NCBI RefSeq assembly: GCF_001307765.1
Contig: NZ_LKBA01000006.1
Location: 186,001-250,000, forward strand
From: Aliiroseovarius crassostreae
GTDB taxonomy: Bacteria; Pseudomonadota; Alphaproteobacteria; Rhodobacterales; Rhodobacteraceae
DNA length: 64,000 nt
Direction of reading: 5' to 3'
The first letter of the stretch is position 1. Each line of letters begins with the position of its first letter. Both the position numbers and the translations under genes were made by a program. Under the pieces are notes generated by a model. That model saw nothing but the letters and a program-made list of their open reading frames with translations, was not told the origin of the DNA and searched no databases. Below are positions 36,061 through 44,283 of this stretch, one piece after another.

Positions 36061-36130
36061 AAGTCTCGATATCAGGTAAGATAAAGGCCGATCGACAAGC
36101 GAGCTTTCGATAAAACCCGCGCGGGGCCAG

Positions 36131-36907
36131 TCAACGCCCTTCATATTTCGGCCTGCGCTTTTCGAGGAAGGCCAGAACGCCTTCTTTGAAATCACGCGAG
36201 CGGCCACATTCGCCTTGCAGATGGGCCTCCAGCGCCAGTTGTTCGTCCAGAGAGTTGGTCAGCGACGCACGCATCGCCTTTTTGATATTGGCAAAACTCA
36301 TGGTCGGACCATTGGCAAGATAGGCACCGCGCGCTTTCCAGGCCGCTTCAAAAGCGTCATCCGCCACGCATTCCCAGATCAGTCCCAGCTCGTCGGCCTC
36401 TTTCGCAGACAGTTTCTCAGCAAAAAGGGCCGCGCCCATTGCCTTGGCAAAGCCCATGGTGCGCGGCATCCAATAGGTGCCGCCCGCATCCGGGATCAAG
36501 CCGATGCGCGAAAACGCCTGCATGAAATAGGCGCTTTCCTTCGCGATCACCACGTCAGCGGCCAGCGCGATATTCGCCCCTGCCCCGGCAGCCGCGCCGT
36601 TGACCGCGCAGATCACCGGAATCGGCGCATTATAAATCGCATGCAACAGCGGTTCATATTCATCCTTCAGGGTGCGCTCCAGATCCACTGAATCCGCATT
36701 GGCGCGGTCCCCCAGATCCTGCCCCGAGCAGAAGGCGCGCCCTTCTCCCACGATCACCAGGGTGCGGGCGTTGTTCCCGGCATCCGTCACCGCATGGGCA
36801 ATCTCGGCGCGCATCTGGGTATTGAGCGCATTCATCTTATCCGGCCGGTTCAGGGTCAGAACCGCCAGCCCGTCAGTGATTTCATAGGTGATCGTGTCGT
36901 ATTTCAT
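36131..36907 (-). CDS. Enoyl-CoA hydratase/isomerase, PaaG-like
   Basis: 258-aa crotonase-fold enzyme. Residues 15-35 hold VLTLNRPDKMNAL. The oxyanion-hole glycines lie in GRAFCSGQDLGDR and NGAAAGAGANIALAADVVIA, and RIGLIPDAGGTYWMPR carries an acidic-residue position used by isomerase-type members. The C-terminal EAHLQGECGRSRDFKEGVLAF resembles PaaG (ring-epoxide isomerase of phenylacetate breakdown), but no paa genes are nearby, so beta-oxidation is equally possible. The start is supported by CAGGGAGAATGCG before the ATG. Confidence 0.85.
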   Translation of the reverse strand: MKYDTITYEITDGLAVLTLNRPDKMNALNTQMRAEIAHAVTDAGNNARTLVIVGEGRAFCSGQDLGDRANADSVDLERTLKDEYEPLLHAIYNAPIPVICAVNGAAAGAGANIALAADVVIAKESAYFMQAFSRIGLIPDAGGTYWMPRTMGFAKAMGAALFAEKLSAKEADELGLIWECVADDAFEAAWKARGAYLANGPTMSFANIKKAMRASLTNSLDEQLALEAHLQGECGRSRDFKEGVLAFLEKRRPKYEGR

Positions 36908-37028
36908 CGCATTCTCCCTGAGCTTGGCACATTTATAGCTGACCAAGCGGACGGCAAAAAGGGGAACGTGACGGCACGCTCCCCTTTCTGCAATCAAACG
37001 GTCATTTGAACGAGGCTGATCGCCCGCC

Positions 37029-37080
37029 TAAAGTGTTTCAGGGCACCCCTGAAACACATGTTTGTGCCGAAACGCCTTAG
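37029..37080. repeat. Divergent GCGTTTCG hairpin element at the ccmH stop
   Basis: AAAGTGTTTCAGGG...CCCTGAAACAC hairpin followed by ATGTTTGTGCCGAAACGCCTTA, resembling the first hairpin unit of the element with changed loop. Its CTTA end supplies the ccmH stop codon, so insertion may have trimmed or reset the ccmH C-terminus. Confidence 0.65.
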
Positions 37081-37547
37081 CCCTCCATCAACTCTTCAAG
37101 GCGTCTGGCTTCATCCTTAGACAACCCGTCATCCTTTTCGCGTCCCTGTGCGCGGCGGCGCAGATAGATCACACCTGTGATCGCCGCGATCAGGAACAAC
37201 ACCGGCCCAGCCAGCCACAGCACAATATTTGCCCCGGTGGCGGTGGGTTTCATCAGCACATACTCGCCGTAGCGTTCAACGATGAAGGCGACCACTTCGC
37301 TGTTGCTGTCCCCTTCCACCAGACGCTCGCGCACCAGCAGACGAAGGTCTTTAGCGATTGCGGCATTGCTTTCGTCGATGTTCTCCCCCCGGCAGACCAC
37401 GCAGCGCAGACCCGCCGAGATATCACGGGCCCGTTGTTCCAGCACCGGATCATCCAGCACTTCATCCGGGTTCACCGCCAGTGTTGGGGTCGCCAGACTG
37501 GCAAGAACCACGGCCGCGACAATCAGACGTTTGATACGGGTCATCAT
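37077..37547 (-). CDS. ccmH: Cytochrome c maturation thiol-disulfide protein CcmH
   Basis: 156-aa membrane-anchored periplasmic protein that handles the apocytochrome c haem-binding thiols. It has a signal or anchor at the N-terminus, the redox pair Cys49/Cys52 in LRCVVCRGENI, the LRLLVRERLVEGDSNSEVVAFIVERYGEYVLMKP segment and a C-terminal membrane span (about residues 105-125). The start overlaps ccmF by four bases. The cytoplasmic tail is short, without the TPR domain of enterobacterial CcmH, which here would be the separate CcmI (not in this window). Confidence 0.93.
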   Translation of the reverse strand: MMTRIKRLIVAAVVLASLATPTLAVNPDEVLDDPVLEQRARDISAGLRCVVCRGENIDESNAAIAKDLRLLVRERLVEGDSNSEVVAFIVERYGEYVLMKPTATGANIVLWLAGPVLFLIAAITGVIYLRRRAQGREKDDGLSKDEARRLEELMEG

Positions 37548-39517
37548 TCTGCGGGCACTCCTTTCGGGGCACGGGTTCGGGCAGCACCTGCCGCGACACG
37601 GAAACGGCGGTCGGACAAGCTGATCAGCCCCCCCAGCGCCATCAGCGTACAGCCGAACCAGATCCAGTTCACAAAGGGTTTGATAAAGGTGCGCACCGCC
37701 CAGCCTCCATCATCTTGAGGATCACCGATCACCACATAGATATCCCTCCAGAACCCGTTGGAAATCGCCGCTTCGGTGGTTGGCATCCCCTGCACCGGAT
37801 AGACGCGTTTCTCAGGATTGAGCAACGCCACGGTCTCGCCTTCCTGCTCAATCCGAACGGTAGCCTTGGTGGAGATGTAGTTTGGTCCCGGCTCGCGGTT
37901 CACCTCTTCCAGCGTCACGGTATAGCCTGACACCTCAAACGGTTCCCCGACCATCGTGGTCCGGATATCTTCATATTGCCACGCTTCCAGCCCCGAGATC
38001 CCCATCATGGTCACCCCAAGCCCAACATGGGCGGCAAATTTGCCCCAATCTGCACGAGGCAGACGGGTGAGGCGTGACAAGCGCCCGGCAAGGGCCCCTC
38101 GTCCGGTGCGCCCCATGATATCGACAATAGAGCCCGCCACCAGCCAGGTTCCGAGGAACATGCCAATCGGCCCCAGCGCCGACTTTCCGGTCTGCATCGC
38201 CCAGATCAGGGTCAACACCGACAGCGCGGCAATCAACGCCGGGACAAGCTGCTTTACCACCCGACCCAGCTTTGCGCGTTTCCACGACAGCATGGCCCCT
38301 ATTGGCAAGATCAGCGCAAGCACAACCATGAAGGGGATAAAGGCGGCATTGAAAAACGGTGCGCCAACCGAAACCTTGCGATCAAATATTTCGCCAATCA
38401 GCGGCCAGATCGTGCCGATGAAAACCACGATTGAGCTCACCGCGAGAAGCACATTGTTGAACACAAGCGCGCTTTCCCGGCTTACGATTGAAAAGACACC
38501 TTTCGCTTCCATTGCATTGGCGCGGGCGGCAAAGAGCGTCAGCGCACCACCGGTAAAGACAGCGAGGATCATCAAGATGAACACGCCACGTTCCGGGTCC
38601 GATGCAAAGGCGTGGACCGAGGTGATCACCCCCGAACGCACAAGGAATGTGCCGATAATCGAGAAGCCGAAGGCGAGGATTGCCAGAAGGATCGTCCAGC
38701 TTTTCAGGCTTTCGCGCTTTTCAACCACGATGGCGGAATGAAACAGGGCTGCGGCAAAGAGCCATGGCATGAAGGATGCGTTTTCCACCGGATCCCAGAA
38801 CCAGAAACCGCCCCAGCCCAGCTCGTAATAGGCCCACCACGACCCCAGCGCGATGCCGATGGTCAGGAAAACCCAGGCCGCCAGCGTCCAGGGGCGCACC
38901 CAGCGGCCCCAAGAGGCGTCAATCCGGCCCTCGATCAGGGCAGCCACGGCAAAAGAGAACGCCATCGACAGACCCACATAGCCCAGATAGAGGAAGGGCG
39001 GGTGCATGGCGAGGCCGATATCCTGCAACAGCGGGTTCAGGTCCCGCCCATCAAAAGGCGGGCTTTCAAACCGCAGGAACGGGTTTGAGGTAAAGAGGAT
39101 GAAGGCCAGAAACGCCACCGCAATTGCACTTTGCACCGACAGAACACGCGCCCGCAAGGTCAGCGGCAGGTTGCCCCCGAACCAGGCGGCCATCGCGCCG
39201 AAAAACGACACGCTCATCACCCACAGAAGCATCGAGCCTTCATGGTTGCCCCACACGCCCGAGATCTTGTAGATCATCGGTTTCGCGCTGTGCGAGTTGT
39301 AATAAACCAACTGCACCGAAAAATCTGAGGTCACAAACGCGTAGGTCAGCGCGCCGAACGCGACAACGAGAAACGCAAGCTGCAGCGTGGCTGCTGGCAC
39401 TGCCAGCTCCATCCAGCTGCGCCAGCCCTTATGTGCCCCAATCAGTGGCACCACCATCTGGATGGTTGCCACGCCCAGCGCCATGATCAGCGCAAAATGT
39501 CCAAGTTCAGTAATCAT
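37544..39517 (-). CDS. ccmF: Haem lyase subunit CcmF
   Basis: 657-aa polytopic protein that, with CcmH and CcmI, ligates haem to apocytochrome c. It carries the WWD-type domain GWGGFWFWDPVENASFMPWL in the periplasmic loop and conserved histidines (GHFALIMALGV, VWGNHEGSMLLWV, AMHPPFLYLGYVGL, FLVRSGVITSVHAFASDP). It is about the usual length of CcmF. It is followed directly by ccmH, but separated from ccmE by a lysis-type gene cluster, unlike the compact ccmE-ccmF order seen in many other bacteria. Confidence 0.96.
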   Translation of the reverse strand: MITELGHFALIMALGVATIQMVVPLIGAHKGWRSWMELAVPAATLQLAFLVVAFGALTYAFVTSDFSVQLVYYNSHSAKPMIYKISGVWGNHEGSMLLWVMSVSFFGAMAAWFGGNLPLTLRARVLSVQSAIAVAFLAFILFTSNPFLRFESPPFDGRDLNPLLQDIGLAMHPPFLYLGYVGLSMAFSFAVAALIEGRIDASWGRWVRPWTLAAWVFLTIGIALGSWWAYYELGWGGFWFWDPVENASFMPWLFAAALFHSAIVVEKRESLKSWTILLAILAFGFSIIGTFLVRSGVITSVHAFASDPERGVFILMILAVFTGGALTLFAARANAMEAKGVFSIVSRESALVFNNVLLAVSSIVVFIGTIWPLIGEIFDRKVSVGAPFFNAAFIPFMVVLALILPIGAMLSWKRAKLGRVVKQLVPALIAALSVLTLIWAMQTGKSALGPIGMFLGTWLVAGSIVDIMGRTGRGALAGRLSRLTRLPRADWGKFAAHVGLGVTMMGISGLEAWQYEDIRTTMVGEPFEVSGYTVTLEEVNREPGPNYISTKATVRIEQEGETVALLNPEKRVYPVQGMPTTEAAISNGFWRDIYVVIGDPQDDGGWAVRTFIKPFVNWIWFGCTLMALGGLISLSDRRFRVAAGAARTRAPKGVPAE

Positions 39518-39634
39518 GAGGCGAACCCTACTCCTTCTCGCGGGGACCGACCAGCCCCGTTAAGGATTTTGCCCTGCGGCAGCTGGTCACGCCGTTAACC
39601 GATGTGCCCGGTCCTTAAAACCGAAGAAACCCTT

Positions 39635-40057
39635 TCAGTTTATGATGTAAATCAAGCCCGACAGACACACCGCCCCGAGCACGGGCCATAAAAACATGGC
39701 TCCATGCAGTCCAAAGGACCGATTAATCACGGAAAAGTGTAGAAGGGCACCCACAAGATACAGGGCCAGGAACACGAAATGCGCCGGGCTTTCCGCCGCC
39801 CATGCAGGTTCCCCCAACACCGAGAAGATCCACCACCAGCCCAGAACCAGGCTGGCCCCGGACCAGCTATAGGCCATTCCCAGGGCAAGCGGCGTGGCAC
39901 GCACCACGTAAAGCCACAGAAAGGTCAGCGAAATCATCAACCCCATCAGCGTGATCGCCCCATATCCGATCTGGTAAATCGCCTCGTATCCCGCCCAAAG
40001 ATACCCCAGTTGCAACACTGCGGCGATCACCATCATCAACGCAAAGGCCTGTTTCAT
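39635..40057 (-). CDS. Four-helix membrane protein ending the lysis-type cluster
   Basis: 140-aa protein with four hydrophobic helices and almost no loops, starting KQAFALMMVIAAVLQLGYLW and ending in GLIYIIN. I do not recognise the family. Its ATG overlaps the stop of the 41-aa gene (ATGA), so it belongs to the coupled chain behind the GH108 and holin genes. It could be an accessory membrane protein of lysis or an unrelated passenger. A 117-base gap separates it from ccmF. Confidence 0.75.
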   Translation of the reverse strand: MKQAFALMMVIAAVLQLGYLWAGYEAIYQIGYGAITLMGLMISLTFLWLYVVRATPLALGMAYSWSGASLVLGWWWIFSVLGEPAWAAESPAHFVFLALYLVGALLHFSVINRSFGLHGAMFLWPVLGAVCLSGLIYIIN

Positions 40058-40179
40058 TTCTGCAAAACCTCTCGCACCACCACATCCAATTCGGCGGCGG
40101 CATGTTTGTTTCTTTCGATCGACTGGCGCAGCTTGGCGCCAAAAATCAGCTCTTTGAGAAGGGAAATCAGCCGGGTCAT
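40054..40179 (-). CDS. 41-aa micro-protein in the lysis-type cluster
   Basis: Short gene, 41 codons: it begins MTRLISLLKELIFGAKLRQ and ends VVVREVLQK. The first part is an amphipathic basic helix with an LISLLKELIFG hydrophobic face, then a charged helix (SIERNKHAAAELDVVV). The start overlaps the stop of the 63-aa gene (ATGA) and its own stop overlaps the next start (ATGA), strong evidence that it is translated. GGAGGGCGCGAGCG precedes the ATG. Function unknown; membrane-associated by its look. Confidence 0.7.
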   Translation of the reverse strand: MTRLISLLKELIFGAKLRQSIERNKHAAAELDVVVREVLQK

Positions 40180-40367
40180 CGCTCGCGCCCTCCTGCCGGA
40201 AGGCGTTCGCGAATAATTGTGGTGATCTCGATCAGGATGGATGAGTTCTTGTCCAGCACAGCCCGCGTGGCCTGATCTTTCTGAAGATCCCGGTAAAGAA
40301 GGTAAAAAACCAAGAGCACCCAGGGGCCATGCTCTGACACAAGTTTCAGGATCAGGTCACTGCCCAT
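40176..40367 (-). CDS. BhlA/UviB-like small holin-type membrane protein
   Basis: 63-aa protein with a single N-terminal membrane helix (SEHGPWVLLVFYLLYRDLQK) followed by a charged helix (IIRERLPAGGRER at the end). The arrangement, with a short N-terminus, one span ending in a basic patch and then a polar coiled helix, matches phage BhlA/UviB-type holin-like proteins. The start overlaps the holin gene end by 11 bases and the stop overlaps the 41-aa gene start. It may serve as an antiholin or second holin. The family assignment is by pattern only. Confidence 0.65.
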   Translation of the reverse strand: MGSDLILKLVSEHGPWVLLVFYLLYRDLQKDQATRAVLDKNSSILIEITTIIRERLPAGGRER

Positions 40368-40956
40368 CGCGCCCTCCCCCAGCTTTCACCCAATCCTGCA
40401 AAGCCGCATTGCCGGATACATCCACTGACCCGGATGGCACAGGGGGCAAAAGCGGGGCTGGTGGGGCATCCGCTTGCGTAGCATTTTGGCGCTGCAACCC
40501 CTCAAGAGCCCTCAAATTGGCCACAACCTGAGGCGTGCGCGCAAGCGACATGGCGATTTCCTGCTGGAACGCCTGCCCCTTCGCCTGGTGGCGCGCCCCG
40601 AAATAGAAACTCACAATTGCGCCCAGCAGCCACCAGAGCGGTTCCGGCACCAAAGCCACCCCCTGCATTCGGGAGGAAAACCAGACCGGATCCACCATTG
40701 CCGCCAGAAAAAGAGCCAGAGTCCCCAATGCAAGGGCCGGGCGCGGAAGCCGGTTCAGCCCATCCATAAACCGATCAAACCCGCCTTTGCGGGCCACCAT
40801 GAACTCCGCCGCATAAGCCTCTAACGTGGCCTGATGCAAATCTGCATCGCGCGCGGCCCCGGCTTCGCGGTTTTCAACAAATACCTCTGCGGTATCCCGG
40901 ATCACATTCCGATTGGCACCAAACAGAATGTTCAAAATGCCACCAATCAGCCCCAT
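40357..40956 (-). CDS. Holin of the gene-transfer-agent release type
   Basis: 199-aa membrane protein. A polar N-terminal third has GLIGGILNILFGANRNVIRD and an amphipathic AEFMVARKGGFDRFMDGLNRL. The hydrophobic helices lie at about residues 74-92 (LALGTLALFLAAMVDPVWF) and 105-121 (EPLWWLLGAIVSFYFGARH), and the tail is proline/alanine-rich. This is the pattern of the Pfam family named holin of 3TMs for gene-transfer release (GTA_holin_3TM). It makes inner-membrane holes that let endolysin reach the wall. The start lies 10 bases inside the endolysin gene end, so the two are coupled. The longer reading frame to 41034 is just overlap with the endolysin. Confidence 0.8.
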   Translation of the reverse strand: MGLIGGILNILFGANRNVIRDTAEVFVENREAGAARDADLHQATLEAYAAEFMVARKGGFDRFMDGLNRLPRPALALGTLALFLAAMVDPVWFSSRMQGVALVPEPLWWLLGAIVSFYFGARHQAKGQAFQQEIAMSLARTPQVVANLRALEGLQRQNATQADAPPAPLLPPVPSGSVDVSGNAALQDWVKAGGGRDGQ

Positions 40957-41558
40957 TTTTCGACCCTTTCCCGATGTTCCAGATTCGAAAGATGATATTT
41001 TTCCGAGATGAATTCCTCGGCCCGCGTGATCCATCCGCCTTTGCCCCCATCGCGGCGGCGCGCGTATTTGCGCGATTTCGGTCGCTGATCCGCAAGACGG
41101 TAATAATAGTTGCGCCGTTCGATCCCATACGCGTCTGCCAGATGGTCCGGGGCTGCGGCCATGGCCAGACGCACCGCGCGCAGGGAGCGCGGGCCAAGCA
41201 CGCCGTCCACGGCAACGGCATAGCCCATCTTGCCCACCAACCGTTGCAGGATACGCACCGCGCTCCCGCCTGCATTCACATACATGTCAAACACGCTGGG
41301 CTGCAGCGGGGCCGGCAAATCTGCAATTCTGGGTCGGTGAAAATAATGGCGCACAAAGATCTCGCGCGCCTGATCGCGGGTCAGAGCCTTGACGTCCTGA
41401 GAGGTGATCTTTCCATCCCCGGTCAGATCAATCCCCAGCCCACGCATGGTGTTGAGGGTGACCCCGTATTTCGTCGCCCCGCCCGGATCATCGGGGTCAT
41501 TCACATACCCGCCTTCGCGGGCAATGATTTCATCTGCAATCTCTTCAACGCTTTTCAT
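40947..41558 (-). CDS. GH108 N-acetylmuramidase (endolysin) of GTA release type
   Basis: 203-aa muramidase of glycoside hydrolase family 108. The catalytic Glu15 is in AREGGYVNDPDDPGGATKYGVT, the conserved substrate-site stretch. An EF-hand-like DLTGDGKITSQDV insertion follows. The C-terminal half has the peptidoglycan-binding-type PSVFDMYVNAGGSAV and DGVLGPRSLRAV. It has no signal peptide, so it needs the holin for export. GH108 with a 3TM holin is the release pair known from Rhodobacter capsulatus gene transfer agent (loci rcc00555/rcc00556). It is the first gene of a five-gene overlapping chain placed between ccmE and ccmF. GAGG precedes the ATG. Confidence 0.88.
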   Translation of the reverse strand: MKSVEEIADEIIAREGGYVNDPDDPGGATKYGVTLNTMRGLGIDLTGDGKITSQDVKALTRDQAREIFVRHYFHRPRIADLPAPLQPSVFDMYVNAGGSAVRILQRLVGKMGYAVAVDGVLGPRSLRAVRLAMAAAPDHLADAYGIERRNYYYRLADQRPKSRKYARRRDGGKGGWITRAEEFISEKYHLSNLEHRERVEKWG

Positions 41559-41623
41559 CGGGCCTCGCCCCCGTTACCTGAAACGGGGACAAGGATCGTT
41601 AAATTACGTTAAGATTGTTGAAA

Positions 41624-42076
41624 TCAGGAGTTCGGATCCACGTAGACCCCGGTTTCCTTGAGGCTGTCGACCACCTCTTTGGGCATGTAATCCTCGTCAT
41701 GTTTGGCGAGGATCTCCGACGCTTCGAACACGCCGTCCACATAGGTTCCGGTGCCGATCATGCCCTGGTTCTCAGCAAAAAGATCCGGCAGCACCCCGGT
41801 GAAACGCACCGGCACAATCTCCCCCCCATCGGTGACCGAGAAGCTGACCGTCTCGCCCTGACCGCGCACAATCGAGCCTTCGGTGACGAGACCACCCATG
41901 CGGAAAACCTCGTTAGAAGCGGGCGGTTCGGCAATCACTTCGCTGGGGGACCGGTAATAGTTGATCCCGTCTTGCAGCGCGTAGCCGATCAGACCCGTTG
42001 CAATAGCAAGTGCCACAAAAGCCAGAACGATGATCTGGATCCGGCGGGTTTTCTTTAGGTTCTTCATCCCAGCCAT
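41624..42076 (-). CDS. ccmE: Periplasmic haem chaperone CcmE
   Basis: 150-aa membrane-anchored chaperone that carries haem covalently to CcmF. It has one N-terminal anchor (IQIIVLAFVALAIATGLIGYAL), then an OB-fold beta barrel (FRMGGLVTEGSIV, VRFTGVLPDLF) and the haem-binding His126 in LAKHDEDYMP. AAGGAG precedes the ATG. It lies 47 bases downstream of argC and 65 bases upstream of the GH108 gene. Confidence 0.95.
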   Translation of the reverse strand: MAGMKNLKKTRRIQIIVLAFVALAIATGLIGYALQDGINYYRSPSEVIAEPPASNEVFRMGGLVTEGSIVRGQGETVSFSVTDGGEIVPVRFTGVLPDLFAENQGMIGTGTYVDGVFEASEILAKHDEDYMPKEVVDSLKETGVYVDPNS

Positions 42077-42123
42077 AGCGGGACACTCCTTTTTTCTGTT
42101 CGCGTGCGGGCGAGCGGCGGGCC

Positions 42124-43152
42124 TTATGGAAAGACCGGCACCAGCTCAAGTCCCGTGGTTTCTTTTTCACCGAGCATCAGGTTGGCATTCTGCAGGGCCT
42201 GTCCTGACGATCCCTTGCACAGGTTGTCCAAGGCCGAGACGACCAAGGCGCGACCGGGAACGCGGTCGCCGACCACCCCAAGATGGCATTGGTTCGAGCC
42301 CATCACCTGCCCCATGCCGGGCAATTGGCCCATCGGTAACACGGTCACAAACGGCTCGTCTTGATATTGCTCAACAAGTGCTGCGTGTATCGCTTCCGGG
42401 TCGCCCTGCACATAGCAATCGGCCAGAATGCCCCGGTTCACAGGCACCAGATGAGGGGTGAACATGATCCGCACCTCACGCCCTGCGAGCAGGGAAAACT
42501 CCTGGTCAAACTCGCCCAGATGGCGGTGTTTTCCGCCCTGCGCATAGCCCAGAACATCGGTCGAGCGTTCGGCAAACAACATGTTTTCCTTCAACGCCCG
42601 CCCAGCACCCGAAATACCGTTTTTCAGGTCGCAGATAATCGTGTCCAGATCCACCAACCCCTTGGAAATCAAGGGGCGCAGCGCAAATTGCACCGTTGCG
42701 GCATTGCAGCCGGTTCCTGCCACCAAACGCGCATCTTTGATCTCATCGCGGTAAAACTCGGTCAGGCCGTAGACCGCGGTTTTCTGCAGCTCGATGGCCA
42801 CATGTTCGGCCCCATACCATTTTTCGTATTCCGCCGGATCACGCAGCCGGAAATCAGCGCCCAGATCAACAATCTTCACGTTTTCGGGAAGATCACGCAC
42901 CAGCGCCTGGCTAAGCCCGTGGGGAAGGGCCGCGAAGGCCAGATCCACCTTGGAAAAGTCGATTTCATCCATCTTGACCAGTTTCGGCAGATCCAGATGA
43001 CGCAGATGAGGATAGACCTCAGCCATCTCCATCCCCGCCTTACGATCTGCGGAGAGGGCGACAATTTCCATCGTCGGATGGGTGGCGATCAGCCGGACCA
43101 GTTCAGCGCCGGTATAGCCGGACGCGCCAAGAATAGCGATTTTATGGGTCAT
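42124..43152 (-). CDS. argC: N-acetyl-gamma-glutamyl-phosphate reductase
   Basis: 342-aa NADPH-dependent enzyme of arginine biosynthesis. It has the Rossmann start [19 protein letters not shown], the catalytic Cys in [10 protein letters not shown], and the LVPVNRGIL and [14 protein letters not shown] segments. ATG 43152 has a near-perfect AAGGAGG upstream; the longer frame to 43206 is not needed. Genes follow in the order murI-argC-ccmE, which occurs in related bacteria. Confidence 0.95.
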   Translation of the reverse strand: MTHKIAILGASGYTGAELVRLIATHPTMEIVALSADRKAGMEMAEVYPHLRHLDLPKLVKMDEIDFSKVDLAFAALPHGLSQALVRDLPENVKIVDLGADFRLRDPAEYEKWYGAEHVAIELQKTAVYGLTEFYRDEIKDARLVAGTGCNAATVQFALRPLISKGLVDLDTIICDLKNGISGAGRALKENMLFAERSTDVLGYAQGGKHRHLGEFDQEFSLLAGREVRIMFTPHLVPVNRGILADCYVQGDPEAIHAALVEQYQDEPFVTVLPMGQLPGMGQVMGSNQCHLGVVGDRVPGRALVVSALDNLCKGSSGQALQNANLMLGEKETTGLELVPVFP

Positions 43153-43206
43153 CACGACCTCCTTGCGAGTTGGGAATGATCTAATCGTTTTTACGACAGC
43201 CTTCAA

Positions 43207-44019
43207 TCAGGCGGCTTCAAACGTGATCTTTCGTCGCAAGAACTGGGTGGCACGCGAGGAGACCTGCGCGGGGCTGCCCGTGGTCAGGAACTTGCTTTCC
43301 GTGCCCGCGCCCTTCATCTCCGGATGCCGGTCCAGATAATCTGCCAGGCTTTCCGCCACCAGACCGGCCTGACTGAACACTTTGACATCCGGGCCAAGTG
43401 CCGCCTGAAATTCCTTTTCCATCAAAGGGTAATGGGTGCAGCCCAGAATGGCGGCCTCGGGATTTGGCATTTTCCGTTTCAGCGCATCCACATGCGAGTG
43501 CACCAGCGCCTCTGCCAGGATCATGTCGCCTTCTTCAATGGCATCAACCACACCGCCACAGCTCTGCGCCTCGACATCCACACCGATGGCGCGGAACGCG
43601 AGTTCGCGCTGAAACGCGCGGCTGGCCACGGTGGCAGGGGTAGCAAACAGCGCCACATGTTTGGTTTCCACTTCACGCGGCGGCGTGTTGTCGCCCCAGG
43701 ATCGTTCCGTCAGCGCCTCGATCAGCGGCACAAACACGCCCAACACCCGCTTATTGGGTGGGATCCAGCTTTCCTGCATCCGGCGCAGGGCAGCGGCCGA
43801 GGCGGTGTTACAGGCGAGAATCACCAGGTCACAGCCCTCTTCCCACAGTCGCGCCACCGCCTTTGTGGTCAGGTCATAGACGTCATCTGCATCGCGCACC
43901 CCGTAAGGCGCATGGGCATTGTCCCCGAAATAGACAAAATCGACATCTGGCAAGCGTTTGGTCACCGCATCCAACACTGTCAGACCACCCAGTCCCGAAT
44001 CGAACACCCCTACTGCCAT
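43207..44019 (-). CDS. murI: Glutamate racemase
   Basis: 270-aa cofactor-independent racemase making D-glutamate for peptidoglycan. It has the signature [13 protein letters not shown], the first catalytic Cys in [11 protein letters not shown] and the second in LGCTHYPLM. The C-terminus is as expected for the family. It heads the murI-argC-ccmE run on the minus strand; a full-length GCGTTTCG element lies just upstream. Confidence 0.95.
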   Translation of the reverse strand: MAVGVFDSGLGGLTVLDAVTKRLPDVDFVYFGDNAHAPYGVRDADDVYDLTTKAVARLWEEGCDLVILACNTASAAALRRMQESWIPPNKRVLGVFVPLIEALTERSWGDNTPPREVETKHVALFATPATVASRAFQRELAFRAIGVDVEAQSCGGVVDAIEEGDMILAEALVHSHVDALKRKMPNPEAAILGCTHYPLMEKEFQAALGPDVKVFSQAGLVAESLADYLDRHPEMKGAGTESKFLTTGSPAQVSSRATQFLRRKITFEAA

Positions 44020-44046
44020 CTGTCTTATCCTTGTACTTGTTTTGCG

Positions 44047-44160
44047 AAAGCGTCTCGACTTTAGCCTGAGACAGGGAAAAGTCGAAACACTGTCAGAGAT
44101 ATCAAGGTCATAGGCGTTTCGGAATAACGATGTGTCACAAGTTTATCCCGAAGCGCTTCA
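44047..44160 (-). repeat. GCGTTTCG paired-hairpin element, full copy
   Basis: Full element on the minus strand: GCGCTTCGGGATAAACTTGT to ATTCCGAAACGCC (first hairpin), a spacer with TGATATCTCTGACAGTG, then TTTCGACTTTTCCCTGTCTC to GTCGAGACGCTTTCGC (second hairpin). It is nearly identical to the plus-strand copy at 60283 over 115 bp. Confidence 0.92.
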
Positions 44161-44283
44161 GCCCCGGCCCCCGCAACGCGAAGGCCATGGTTCAAGGATT
44201 ATGTCCGTTTGAACAGGAAATCCATCGCGGATTTACCTCAACGCGGGCGAGAGCGCCAACAGGCTGGGATTTCAGCCCGCAGA

